64,000 bases of DNA from Cryoendolithus antarcticus (Eukaryota; Ascomycota; Dothideomycetes; Cladosporiales; Cladosporiaceae), in NCBI GenBank assembly GCA_002077065.1, contig NAJO01000022.1, forward strand, positions 310,001 to 374,000, read 5' to 3'. Of the stretch, positions 54,106-63,190 are shown piece by piece (positions within the stretch are counted from its first letter, which is position 1; the number at the start of each line of letters is the position of its first letter). The notes under the pieces were generated by a model. The model ran no database searches, was not told where the DNA came from, and was given only the letters and a program-made list of their open reading frames with translations. The position numbers and the translations under genes were made by a program.

Positions 54106-55502
54106 TGTAGCGTTGCGTGGGATCTTGATGGGATGAGTACAGCTGACTACGACAGGGACAATGAGCGAACAGTGTAGCCCACACAAGACTGCTGTCCGAC
54201 TATGTACTTCTTGCGCACAATTCTAGACCCGCGGAGTAAGACGAAGAGCTAGTGTGATGTGTCGGCACTGCTCGTAAGCCTGCTTAATGCATTCACGGCT
54301 CGCCACGCTATCGATCACGCTATCGGTTGCACTCTACGACGGCGGAGTCAGCCCTGCGCAGCAAGTTTCAAAGGAAGTTGCCCTGCCGGATAGCTACTGT
54401 GCACCTTGAGTGGTCACACATCGGCCACATCGAGGCAAACTAGGCCGTACTGAATCAGTACACTATGGTGGCGCCGGATCACATTGCCCTGCCCTGCATC
54501 ACCGGGAATACAGGTGCTCGGAGAGTAGCATGCTTGACAGCAATCAGACAGCCCAATGCCTTTTCAGCCGAGAGCATGCATTGCTTTGTGTAACATCTCG
54601 CGATGACTGGAGATATGGTGTGAGCGTGGCTTGCTCTTGCGTGAGTCGGTGGCTTGCTGATGGAATAGGTCCAGCGTGACACCGCTCAGCGAACTCGCCT
54701 TCTGTCCGGATCCGCAGTCATACGCTCGAAGGGCCGATGGTACTGATCACAAGCCTGCGAGCGCCGACCCGTGTCGCTGTATTTCCCGACATAACCCAGC
54801 CATTCCACACGTACACTCGCGAGCGATATATGAGCTGAGCCCAAAGCTTGCCTGATCTGGCGAACTCTACCCCGCAAAAGCATATTGCCAAGCAATGGTG
54901 ACAGCGGTCAGCTCGCCTTCTTTGCACTACATCTGCAGGTCCTGTGCTACTACAACCTCGTATACGCCCGATCGAGTCGTGGTAGCTGTCGTATGACCCT
55001 CTGACACTGCTAAAGTGCGCAGCTAGCAATATATCTGCACGCCGCTAGTGGTACGAGATCTTGGGTCAGCTGAACGCAAAAGCTAGACTCATCGAGACCA
55101 CAGATGACGGCCTTGCCCTTGAAGGGCATATGCAAGCGAGCAGAACACTGTCAAGTAGGCATTCAAGAAGTAAGAATAGCTGCTGCCAAATATGTGAACT
55201 CCGGCTCGATCCATTGGCGTACAGGATCTCGGCAGTCCGCATTTCTCTTGTCAGTTTCTCACTCATGCATTTGTCGAGGACCATCAACTCCTCTGGCTAT
55301 CTGAGCGTTCTCATACACCTACCGCGATATCCATAGTAGTCCAAAATTGAAATATCGGCCTGCTTATAGCGTTCAGTCCACATTCTCGTCACTTGCTACA
55401 GCACACAAAAATCGCCTCTCACGGGAAGAACAGTAGTAAACTTCCCTACTGTGGCGCGACGAACAGGAGCAATACCAGAAAGCACCGAGATCTGGAAAGG
55501 CC
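54106..55502. promoter_or_regulatory. Divergent region between the peptide precursor and UstYa-like genes, 1397 bp
   Basis: The two genes start away from each other here, so a shared control region is likely. I see no obvious palindromic Zn-cluster site or TATA box that I can defend. ORFs in both strands look random. Confidence 0.45.
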
Positions 55503-56593
55503 ATGCAGTCCAGTCTGAGAAGTTTCAAAGCCATCTTCTCAATACCACTACCACGAGAGTCAAGATCGCTGTATGTCCCACTAAACGCGGGCGACTCCTC
55601 GGAGTCGTTCGACCAGGCATCCGAGAAAGTATGGAACGGACGTTCGATAGAGGGGCTCATCACAAGGTGCCATTGTCAGCAGCGGAGGCAATCCTGGACA
55701 ACTGCACAGAAGTTGCTATGGGCGGGTGTGACACTCAGCACCATCGCGGTCCTGACTGCAGTGATCGCACTTACAATACAGCCGTCGTGCATAAGCCAAG
55801 TAGCGCAACCCTCGCCTTTACTGCATGATTTGGAGATCACATATCACAACCAGCTATACAATGGGTCCTTCCTGAAAGAGAACGTGTATCGAGGATCTGC
55901 TGGGCCGAAGACGGATGCAGCATGGGAGGCGTTGGGAGTGAATTGTACGAGGCCTGACCTTCGAAGACCTCGCAGATGCTGACATGGTCCGTAGATCGAG
56001 CAGCAGTAGTACCCGAGGCTCAAGCCGAAGCCGCTGGTATGAGTCGGGACAAAGTGCGGATCAGTCCAGAGTTTGGGGGTGGCTACCCTGCGAACGTGGA
56101 AGGACTGCACCATCTGCATTGCCTTGTAAACGATTGCATAGTCTAGACCATCCCGAGACAAAGCAATACTGACAGATACTGCAGAACCTCCTTCGGCAGT
56201 CCCTCTACTACAACTTCGAGCACTATCAAGCTCTTGGCAAAGGCGCCTTTATGAACCCGCCTCACATCGTGCAAAAGCACGTCAGTACGTCGGCCCCGAT
56301 CCCCTTTTCTTTTTGGCTGCTCCCTCCTAATCTTCCGGTCAGCCCACTGCCTCGACATCGTCCGCCAACAATTGATGTGCACCGTCGATGTCGGTCTGCT
56401 CGGCCAAGTCTGGTATCAGCCACCTGATAAGCAATACCCTGAAGCGTTTGTAGACTTCAACACGAAGCATACCTGTCGCAACTTCGATGAAGTGCGCGAG
56501 TGGGCAAGAGTCAGGCAGGTACCCGAGGAGCCGCCGAGAGATTATCTGGCGCCGCCGGAGGAAGGGCAGAGGATTTGGAATGAGATACCTTAG
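55503..56593 (+). CDS. UstYa-family (DUF3328) oxidase-like membrane protein
   Basis: Four exons: 55503..55944, 55995..56125, 56185..56284 and 56343..56593 (307 aa). Donors are GTACGA, GTAAAC and GTACGT; two introns show GCTGAC/CTGAC branches, and each join restores a family motif. UstYa proteins are membrane oxidases that catalyse cyclisation or other oxidations in fungal RiPP and some other pathways. One transmembrane helix lies at about residues 75-98 (LLWAGVTLSTIAVLTAVIAL). Then come LYNGSFLKENVYRG, DAAWEALGVNYR and GGGYPANVEGLHHLHCL with the first HxxHC, and HVTHCLDIVRQQLMC with the second. The end has FNTKHTCRNFDEVREWA. Both copper/iron-binding-type motifs are intact. It is 1.4 kb from the micro-exon peptide gene. 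Confidence 0.88.
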
Positions 56594-56650
56594 ATGTCGA
56601 TGCAACCGTCCAGTATTATCTAGCAAGGCAGTGCCTATTCTTTCAATGCT

Positions 56651-56944
56651 TCATCTATCGAATAACCACAAAGTGGTTCCCACGCATGTCAACAGCCACG
56701 CAAGCCCTAGTGCGAGGGCCTTGATGCAAGTGTCTATCATGACTTGCCTCCGTGTCTCGGAATCTCCGTCCGCGCTTGAGTCGTATAACTTGCAGAGCAG
56801 CCGAATGGCCGGGAAGTCATAGCCGCGAAAGGTAACTTCGTGGCGAAGTGGAGCGGTAGGAAATTGGGTGCAGACATGGAGGCAGATGGAGTAGAAGAAG
56901 AGCACGAGAACGACGCAGAGGAGATCGTGGAGGAAGGCAATCAT
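56651..56944 (-). CDS. Small membrane protein, 97 aa
   Basis: This is a single open frame with its first ATG at 56944; the open frame extends 21 codons upstream without an ATG. Two hydrophobic helices are visible, near the start (LLCVVLVLFFYSICLHVC) and near the end (ALALGLAWLLTCVGTTLWLF), separated by a short soluble loop with charged residues. I do not recognise a family. Its stop is 57 bp from the stop of the UstYa-like gene, convergent. An upstream exon is possible. It may be a real accessory gene of the peptide locus or a chance ORF. Confidence 0.42.
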   Translation of the reverse strand: MIAFLHDLLCVVLVLFFYSICLHVCTQFPTAPLRHEVTFRGYDFPAIRLLCKLYDSSADGDSETRRQVMIDTCIKALALGLAWLLTCVGTTLWLFDR

Positions 56945-57165
56945 GGAGTCGATGGTGGGGTGATCCGATCTGGATGAAAGGTTGTGGACTGTGTTTGTTA
57001 CGTCCAATTAAATACAGTGCATACTACTGCCATCATCTCGCCGCAGACACTGGCTGTCACGCTCGGTGTGACCGGCATAATTACCTGCTCTATGATCATG
57101 CAATCACCAAGCAGTGTACTGCCGGTCACTGCCGCAGCCACATCATCAATATACCACCCTACCAT

Positions 57166-57510
57166 TCAAGCCACCAATACCCTCACCATCAGCCAAAAGC
57201 AACCGATCGCGAAGTGCCATAACGACATCTCATTGAAGCGCAAAGGCCTCTGAATTAGGTCCTGGATCGCCCGAATCTGGTGGGACCGCCAGAACAGCAC
57301 CAAGATTATCGCAATCCAGCCGATCGCATTGACACAGTCCGAGATCGGCGTACCAGTCATGGCGGCGGGCCCGAGAAAGAAGGCGATGTGGCAAGCCAAT
57401 GTGAGCATGATGCTGATGATGTTGTTGAGGAAGATGAACCAGCTTGTATGGTGTAGCGTGTCGTGGCAAACATCGACTTCAGGCTTGTAGGTGGCCAGAT
57501 CGGAGGCCAT
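57166..57510 (-). CDS. Small membrane protein, 114 aa
   Basis: This is a single open frame starting at an ATG at 57510. After about 25 soluble residues it has three hydrophobic helices: FIFLNNIISIMLTLACHIAFFL, AIGWIAIILVLFW and LWHFAIGCFWLMVRVLV. A family is not recognised. It lies on the same strand as, and 221 bp upstream of, the 97-aa membrane ORF. They may be two genes, or two exons of one larger membrane protein, though I found no convincing splice pair. Confidence 0.45.
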   Translation of the reverse strand: MASDLATYKPEVDVCHDTLHHTSWFIFLNNIISIMLTLACHIAFFLGPAAMTGTPISDCVNAIGWIAIILVLFWRSHQIRAIQDLIQRPLRFNEMSLWHFAIGCFWLMVRVLVA

Positions 57511-57932
57511 AGTGAGGTGCTCGCGAGCTACGTCGTGATGTCTTTCAGAGATTGATGCCCAAGATCAAGCGCGGGTTGAGAGAGTGCGCAAGTAGTGATG
57601 TCGTCGAGCAAAAAGACCATCGCATGCAGTTCAGTAGGCAACGATTCCCACCGTGTGAGGTGCTGACTACTGCGGATAGCCATAAACATCAGCGCGGTCA
57701 AAGGCTCTTGCTCGTGCGCAGCAGCTCGAGGTCTTCCTCTGCTTCGCGTAACGCACCCGCCATAGTGACCTTGATACAGCGGACTCTGGAGAGGCAGCCT
57801 GTAGCTTCTCTTGTAGGACTTTGCTTTTAACTTCAGCCTCTTGCTGTTGCTATAGCTGTGCAATCCGCTGCCACGAGTGCATCGATAGTAGCGTTTCCCA
57901 GCTCTCGCGAATGTGGAGAAGCCAATATTCTT
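57511..57932. other. Intergenic stretch, 422 bp
   Basis: A 111-codon minus-strand ORF (57528..57863) has no recognisable domain and probably is chance. The stretch holds the end of the dipeptidyl aminopeptidase transcript and the promoter of the 114-aa ORF. Confidence 0.35.
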
Positions 57933-60647
57933 TCACCCATCAAGCGCCATCGGCGTCGGATTCTCCGTTCTCAACCACTCCCCATTGAACGCGTTTACCA
58001 ACCAGTCGCTCAGCTTCTCGTAAACAACGGCATTAGCGTTGTGGAAGTAGATGCTGTGATCACTGTCCGGGAAGACGTGGACGTCGTAATTCCGTACGTT
58101 GGCTTGATCCAATCGATCGAGCAGCTGCAGCGTATTCTGAAAGTGCACGTTATCGTCACTATACCCATGCATGACCAGGAACTTCGCATTCTGGCCTAGC
58201 GCAGTCATATTCGAGATCGTGGCATTGTCGTAGCCCTCGGGGTTGTGCTGCGGCGTATGCATGTACCGCTCCGTATACACCGAGTCGTAGAACCTCCAGT
58301 CCGTGACCGGAGCAACAGCCATACCATACTTAAACGTCTCACCTGCATCAGTCTCAAGCGTCTTGAGCGTCATGAAGCCACCGTAACTCCAGCCCCAGAT
58401 AGCCAGCTTCTCGGGATCAACGTACTTCATCTGCTTGAACATCTTCGCCACAGCGATCTGGTCGTGCGCTTCCCAATAACCCATGTTGCCGCGTATGATA
58501 CAGCGGTGTTCGCGGCCTAGGAAACCTGTGCCGCGGCCGTCGACCGTGACGACGATGTAGCCTAGTGTGCTGGCGACGTAAGACTGGAAGTTTATCGTGA
58601 AGCGGCGGTCGACTTCTTGGAAGCCCGGGCCGTTGTAGAGGTAGAAGAGCACTGGGTATTTTTTTTTGCCGCTGTCATCAAAGTGCGGAGGGCGGCGCTC
58701 GACAACGTTCAGATCAAAGCCTTCGACGTTGTAGGTCTTGTATATCTCAATCGGAAGCTCTGTCTCCTGGGCGAGTGTAGCAAGAGCTTTGTTCTCCTCG
58801 ATCGTGATGTCTGTCAGATCAAGGTAGTTCCCTGGAGTTGCCTTGACTTTCTGCCAAGGTACCTTCGGACCTTGATACGATAGCAGCATGAAGCCTGCGC
58901 CGTCGGAGAAGCTGGCACCGTAGTAGCCGATCTCGTTTTGGTCTGTGACGTCCTTGATGCTTGAAGAGCCAGCGTTGATGTCGACGCTGTAGACATGGCG
59001 TTCCATGCTGTCAGCCCTGGTGGCGATGAAATAGACAAGGTTGTTCTTCAGGTCGACACCGGAAGGGGCCTTAACGACTTCCCAGTTGCCCTCAGTAAGC
59101 ATCCTTGGCTCGGGATTGTCCAGAGGAGTGAAGTATGCGAGGTGATCGAAGCCGTTGTGGATGACCGTGTCGATGTACCCATCCTGTGATCGAGCGTAGT
59201 CTTTGCGAGACTCAGAGTTGGCGTTGTTTGGGATGAACGTGGTAGTCTCGGAGACCTCCATCCAGCCACCGTCAAGCTTCTGCACATCACGCTCGCGCGC
59301 TATATTGCCTGTGCGCTTGACAGCGTCAATCAGGATGAGCTTGAGTATGTCACTCTCACGGTTGGTGGAGCGCACAATCAACTTTCCCGTCTTGCCAGCC
59401 CAGAGCACTTCAGTGATCAAGCGGTTGTCATCTTCGAAGTCGCCGTCAATTGGTACCTCGAAAACCTCGCCCTTCTCCACATCATAAATCTGCAATGTGA
59501 CCACACTCATCGGCGCGCCAGCTTTGGGATACTTGATCTCGCTTGTTTCTGGGTACTTTTCCTCGCCAGGCGCCGGCTTCTTTCCCGAGGGCCGCGAGAA
59601 GAAGTACTGCACCGGGAACACAGGCACTTTGCTCTCATCAGTCCGCAGGAAGGCAACGTACTTTCCGTCGCCGGCCCACCAAGTCACACTCGATCCGGCA
59701 AACACTTCCTCCTCATACACCCAGTCAGGAACGCCGTAGAACAGGTTCGGTCCACCGTCAGTAGTGATGGCCTGCACCACATCGCTGTCCAAATGCCGAA
59801 TGTACATGTTGTTGTCTCTCGTGAAGACTACAGCGTCACCCGTCGGCGACCAGCTCGCGCTCTGCACCCGTCCATGTATGTTCGCCGGGTCCAGCGGCTC
59901 CCCTCTTTGAGACTCAACGTCGAAGATCCAGTACCGCCCAAAGCTACTGTGTCGGTACAGCTTCTCATAGTCACTCTGCACGAGCACTTTCTTGTGGTCC
60001 GCACTTGGCCACGTCTCTGAAGGGTACACAGTATTCTCGCCGACCTTGAAAGTCGCAGCCTTCATCAGTGTGCTGCTGTGTTCCTTCTGCACCTCAATGG
60101 TCTGTTCTCGGTACCGTACGTCTTCAACAACGAGGTAGTCCCTTCCCTCCTGCCCTCCTCGTTCAAGTAGTAGTCCATCCTCTCCAGCGGGTCCTGCGAT
60201 CCACCGAATAGCATGGCTGCGAGCGTACCACTTCCCCTCTAGCACCTGCTGTAACGTAACTTTCTTTCCGCTGCCCACTGTGTTCGTGGCATGCGGATCA
60301 TGAGGCCTGCTAGCACGGCTGACATGTCGTTCCTGCCCGATAAACAGGCCCAATGCAGCCAGCCAGCCCACGATCCCAATCGCAATGAGGATATAGAACA
60401 CCCGTCGTGCCTTCTTGTCGGCAGGTTTTACGCTTCGTTTCCAGGCCAATTGATCCTCCATATCCAACTCATGCTCAGGGCCGGGATGATCGCGGTATAG
60501 TGCCTCGCGTGCGGCCTTATCGGACACGTGCTCTAGTACCATTGACATCGTAGACGCAGACGACGCGGATTGTCGCCGCTCGTCCTCTTCGTCATGTTCA
60601 GCCAGTGGTTGTGACTGCTCAAAGAACACCTGATGCTGCATCTCCAT
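57933..60647 (-). CDS. dapB: Type IV dipeptidyl aminopeptidase (DapB/Ste13/Dap2 type)
   Basis: This single exon encodes 904 aa. It removes X-Pro or X-Ala dipeptides from N-termini; yeast Ste13 does this in the Golgi for alpha-factor spacers and Dap2 in the vacuole. It has a type II topology: an acidic cytosolic N-terminus of about 84 residues, one membrane anchor (VFYILIAIGIVGWLAALGLFI), then a luminal beta-propeller (DPPIV_N, with FYGVPDWVYEEEVF carrying the Glu-Glu substrate clamp). The C-terminal S9 hydrolase has catalytic Ser in GWSYGG (about 753), Asp in HGYSDDNVHF (about 830) and His in DSDHSIYFH (about 862). Length and order are normal. Vacuolar or Golgi location cannot be decided by eye. 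Confidence 0.92.
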   Translation of the reverse strand: MEMQHQVFFEQSQPLAEHDEEDERRQSASSASTMSMVLEHVSDKAAREALYRDHPGPEHELDMEDQLAWKRSVKPADKKARRVFYILIAIGIVGWLAALGLFIGQERHVSRASRPHDPHATNTVGSGKKVTLQQVLEGKWYARSHAIRWIAGPAGEDGLLLERGGQEGRDYLVVEDVRYREQTIEVQKEHSSTLMKAATFKVGENTVYPSETWPSADHKKVLVQSDYEKLYRHSSFGRYWIFDVESQRGEPLDPANIHGRVQSASWSPTGDAVVFTRDNNMYIRHLDSDVVQAITTDGGPNLFYGVPDWVYEEEVFAGSSVTWWAGDGKYVAFLRTDESKVPVFPVQYFFSRPSGKKPAPGEEKYPETSEIKYPKAGAPMSVVTLQIYDVEKGEVFEVPIDGDFEDDNRLITEVLWAGKTGKLIVRSTNRESDILKLILIDAVKRTGNIARERDVQKLDGGWMEVSETTTFIPNNANSESRKDYARSQDGYIDTVIHNGFDHLAYFTPLDNPEPRMLTEGNWEVVKAPSGVDLKNNLVYFIATRADSMERHVYSVDINAGSSSIKDVTDQNEIGYYGASFSDGAGFMLLSYQGPKVPWQKVKATPGNYLDLTDITIEENKALATLAQETELPIEIYKTYNVEGFDLNVVERRPPHFDDSGKKKYPVLFYLYNGPGFQEVDRRFTINFQSYVASTLGYIVVTVDGRGTGFLGREHRCIIRGNMGYWEAHDQIAVAKMFKQMKYVDPEKLAIWGWSYGGFMTLKTLETDAGETFKYGMAVAPVTDWRFYDSVYTERYMHTPQHNPEGYDNATISNMTALGQNAKFLVMHGYSDDNVHFQNTLQLLDRLDQANVRNYDVHVFPDSDHSIYFHNANAVVYEKLSDWLVNAFNGEWLRTENPTPMALDG

Positions 60648-61483
60648 GGCTGACCAGGGTCAGATTGGTTGCTCCGGAGTGGCATACATGAGCGTAAGCC
60701 ACAGTGTAGGTTTCAGGAGAAACAGCTTGCGGACAATGCTATACTACCATTGTACTGAGTGGAGGTTGGAATTGTACCTTTGGAGACTGGACTGGAGACT
60801 CGTGGCGCAGTCGCTACCCGAAGTGATCTGAGGTCACAGCAACGCGCCAAGACTCATCCAAGGGTCCTTTGTTGACGCGCCTTCACCAAAGACATCTTCA
60901 TTGATTACCGAATGCAGCAATAACGCACACAAGGGGACGTCTCCTCTCCGGAATCTACGCACTGCACAGTGCTCTGATCTCCGCGACCGCAATAGCGCGC
61001 TGTCCCCAACCTGACAATGAGAGACCGAATCAATCTTGTTTTACGAGGTCTGCCTTTCCACGATGCTATCGTTCTCAACTTCACTGTTGCGGTCACCTGT
61101 ATAGAAGCAGAAGAACATTTCAATTCTTGAAGAGAAGTGAAGCTGATGCGTGCTAATCTATAGACCCAGTATCGCACTGCATCTGGAATCGGTCTCCATG
61201 TGCTTTGGAGGGTCTACATGTATGGAGTCTCCGGCTTGCGAACAATACGAGCTTGTCATTAGTGCCGCTTTTCTATCTCTATGTGCAGTATAGTGTACCT
61301 CGTACCAGTTCTGTCCATGATCTCCCTCTGGAGCACATCCTGGGAACTGGTCTGCGCATCAAATAGTTGGATTACTGGAGCTGCTGCTCCTTAACGGGAC
61401 GTCAGCAGAGTGATGGTATCGGTATCGCGCTCCATCGCCGCTGGTCATGACGCCAAGAAGATTACTCGAGCATCCTGTCCGTC
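60648..61483. other. Intergenic stretch, 836 bp
   Basis: This lies upstream of the aminopeptidase start and downstream of the subtilase end, both minus strand. The ORFs here are short and without domains. Confidence 0.4.
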
Positions 61484-61760
61484 TCAATGATGCTTCTTAT
61501 TCCCTCCGCCGAACAAGTTGAGGAATCAGGTCCCCAGCTTCGACAGCCCATCTGCCACACCTCGCCTGATAAGTTGCGGTATCGGACCGCTGGTCACCTC
61601 ATCGGGACTGTAGGTAACGGCAGTGTCAGCAGATCTGGGAGTGTCTTCGAGGTCTTGCAGAGAGCGGCTGTGCTTCTTCCTCCCGCCGTGAAAGAGGTTG
61701 AGGAACCAGGTCGCCAGCTTCGCCAGCCCGTCAGCAGCGCCGCGCTCCAGGAGGGTCGTT
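61484..61760 (-). repeat. Two copies of an ADGLxKLxTWFLNLF motif at the subtilase C-terminus
   Basis: The first copy is at about 61680-61755 within the subtilase. The second spans the annotated stop: ADGLSKLGT, TGA at 61526-61528, then FLNLFGGGNKKHH and a second TGA at 61484-61486. The Trp codon of copy 1 (TGG) is TGA in copy 2, a single base difference. The frame stays open for 13 more codons past it. Confidence 0.75.
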
Positions 61761-63190
61761 CCTGGGATATCGTGATCGGCAGATATTACGATGTCGTCGA
61801 AGATTCTGAAAGCCACACTGTTAGTCTCCACCTGCGCGCCGCGGCTATGATGATGCTTGTGCTTACCGAGTCCCTGCAACCACGCCACAAGACTGTTGAA
61901 CCCCTCCCCAATGCCCCTCCTCTTCACCCCGATGAGTCCGCTCGGGGTACCACCTAGCACCCCGTTATTAGCCAATACCGTGCCGTCAGCTCTCGGTAAT
62001 CCTTGCATGCGGATCCACTCCTTCATCTTCGCCGGATCATTAGCAAGCGTAGTGTTTGCCATCGCGTAGGCGACGATCCCAGTGACATGTGGTGTAGCCA
62101 TGCTAGTTCCAGATAGCACGTTGACCATATCCGGCGCACCGAGCCAGGCGGAGATGATGTCCTCGCCTGGTGCGTATACATCAACGCAATCCCCAAAGTT
62201 GCTGAAGGAACTACGCTCGCCCGTAATCCCGACGGAGCCGACTGTGATTGCGCCGCCATGGGTACCACCGGACAGAGAAGGAGAGGTAGAGCAAGCATCC
62301 TCGCCTGCATTGCCAGCTGCCACGACAGCGTGAACACCCGCCGAGATGGCTGCCGAGACGGCTGTGTCTATCGCCGTCACTGTGCCGCCTGAGGCAAGTG
62401 ACATGCTGAGCACGGAGCCAGTGTGGCCGAAGTAAGACTTGCGTTTGTCGTGTTGCTGGATCACCCAGTCGATCCCTGCGACGACATTGGAAGACCACCC
62501 GGAGCCTGTGCCGCTCAGCGCGCGCACGCCGAAGACGTTGGCATTCGAGGCAACACCTAGAGTCTCGCCTGCGGCTGTGCCGGCCACGTGCGTGCCGTGG
62601 CCGTCTACTACGGTCATGTTGTTGTCATACGACCAGGGTTGGGACGCGCGATTGCCGAACACGACGTGCTCAGTGTATAAACCCGTGTCAATGATGTAGA
62701 TGTCTGCGCCTTTGCCGAGGCCGCCGTTGGAGAATGAGTAGGTGTAATCTAGAGCTTTCGGATCGCCGGCTGCGAAAGAGGCCGTAGAGATGCGCTGTAG
62801 TCCCCAGGGTGCCGAAGAGCGAGTGTCCCAAGTCTTGGCTGTGGTGACTACGCGTCGTTGTTGTCGGATAGGGAGGGCGAGGGCGTGGGTAACAGTTGCG
62901 GCCTGCTCTACCATGGAGACATCGGACATGTTCGCGAGCAAGTCTAGGCAATGTGACTTCATGCTTGCAGCGAAGCCGATGAAGGCGCTGTTGTTGAAAA
63001 CATGGCGGACATCGGGGTGGGACTCGTTAAGCTCGAGACGTTGAAGAACTTCTGCCACTCGAGGTGGAGTGGGATGGTTCTTGTCGATGATAACGATGTG
63101 TTCTGCGCCGCCGGACCGATGCGAGGTCTCTGCTACGGCTTGCGTGCAGGCGCAGGCCGCGAAGGCGGTCAAGTATGCTAATAACTTCAT
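61526..63190 (-). CDS. Secreted subtilisin-like serine protease (S8, proteinase K-like) with C-terminal extension
   Basis: This single exon encodes 554 aa. A signal peptide (MKLLAYLTAFAACACTQAVA) is followed by an I9 propeptide (HIVIIDKNHPTPPRV to about 110) and a proteinase K-type catalytic domain from about residue 130. The triad is Asp in IYIIDTG (about 168), His in GHGTHVAG (about 200) and Ser in SGTSMATPH (about 360). The oxyanion Asn is in AAGNAGED. A 150-residue extension after the catalytic domain contains a repeat: GAADGLAKLATWFLNLFHGGRKK, and at the very end GVADGLSKLGT, where the frame stops at a TGA in place of the Trp codon. It likely degrades extracellular protein. The short His/Lys-rich pieces in the extension have no known role. 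Confidence 0.9.
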   Translation of the reverse strand: MKLLAYLTAFAACACTQAVAETSHRSGGAEHIVIIDKNHPTPPRVAEVLQRLELNESHPDVRHVFNNSAFIGFAASMKSHCLDLLANMSDVSMVEQAATVTHALALPIRQQRRVVTTAKTWDTRSSAPWGLQRISTASFAAGDPKALDYTYSFSNGGLGKGADIYIIDTGLYTEHVVFGNRASQPWSYDNNMTVVDGHGTHVAGTAAGETLGVASNANVFGVRALSGTGSGWSSNVVAGIDWVIQQHDKRKSYFGHTGSVLSMSLASGGTVTAIDTAVSAAISAGVHAVVAAGNAGEDACSTSPSLSGGTHGGAITVGSVGITGERSSFSNFGDCVDVYAPGEDIISAWLGAPDMVNVLSGTSMATPHVTGIVAYAMANTTLANDPAKMKEWIRMQGLPRADGTVLANNGVLGGTPSGLIGVKRRGIGEGFNSLVAWLQGLGKHKHHHSRGAQVETNSVAFRIFDDIVISADHDIPGTTLLERGAADGLAKLATWFLNLFHGGRKKHSRSLQDLEDTPRSADTAVTYSPDEVTSGPIPQLIRRGVADGLSKLGT

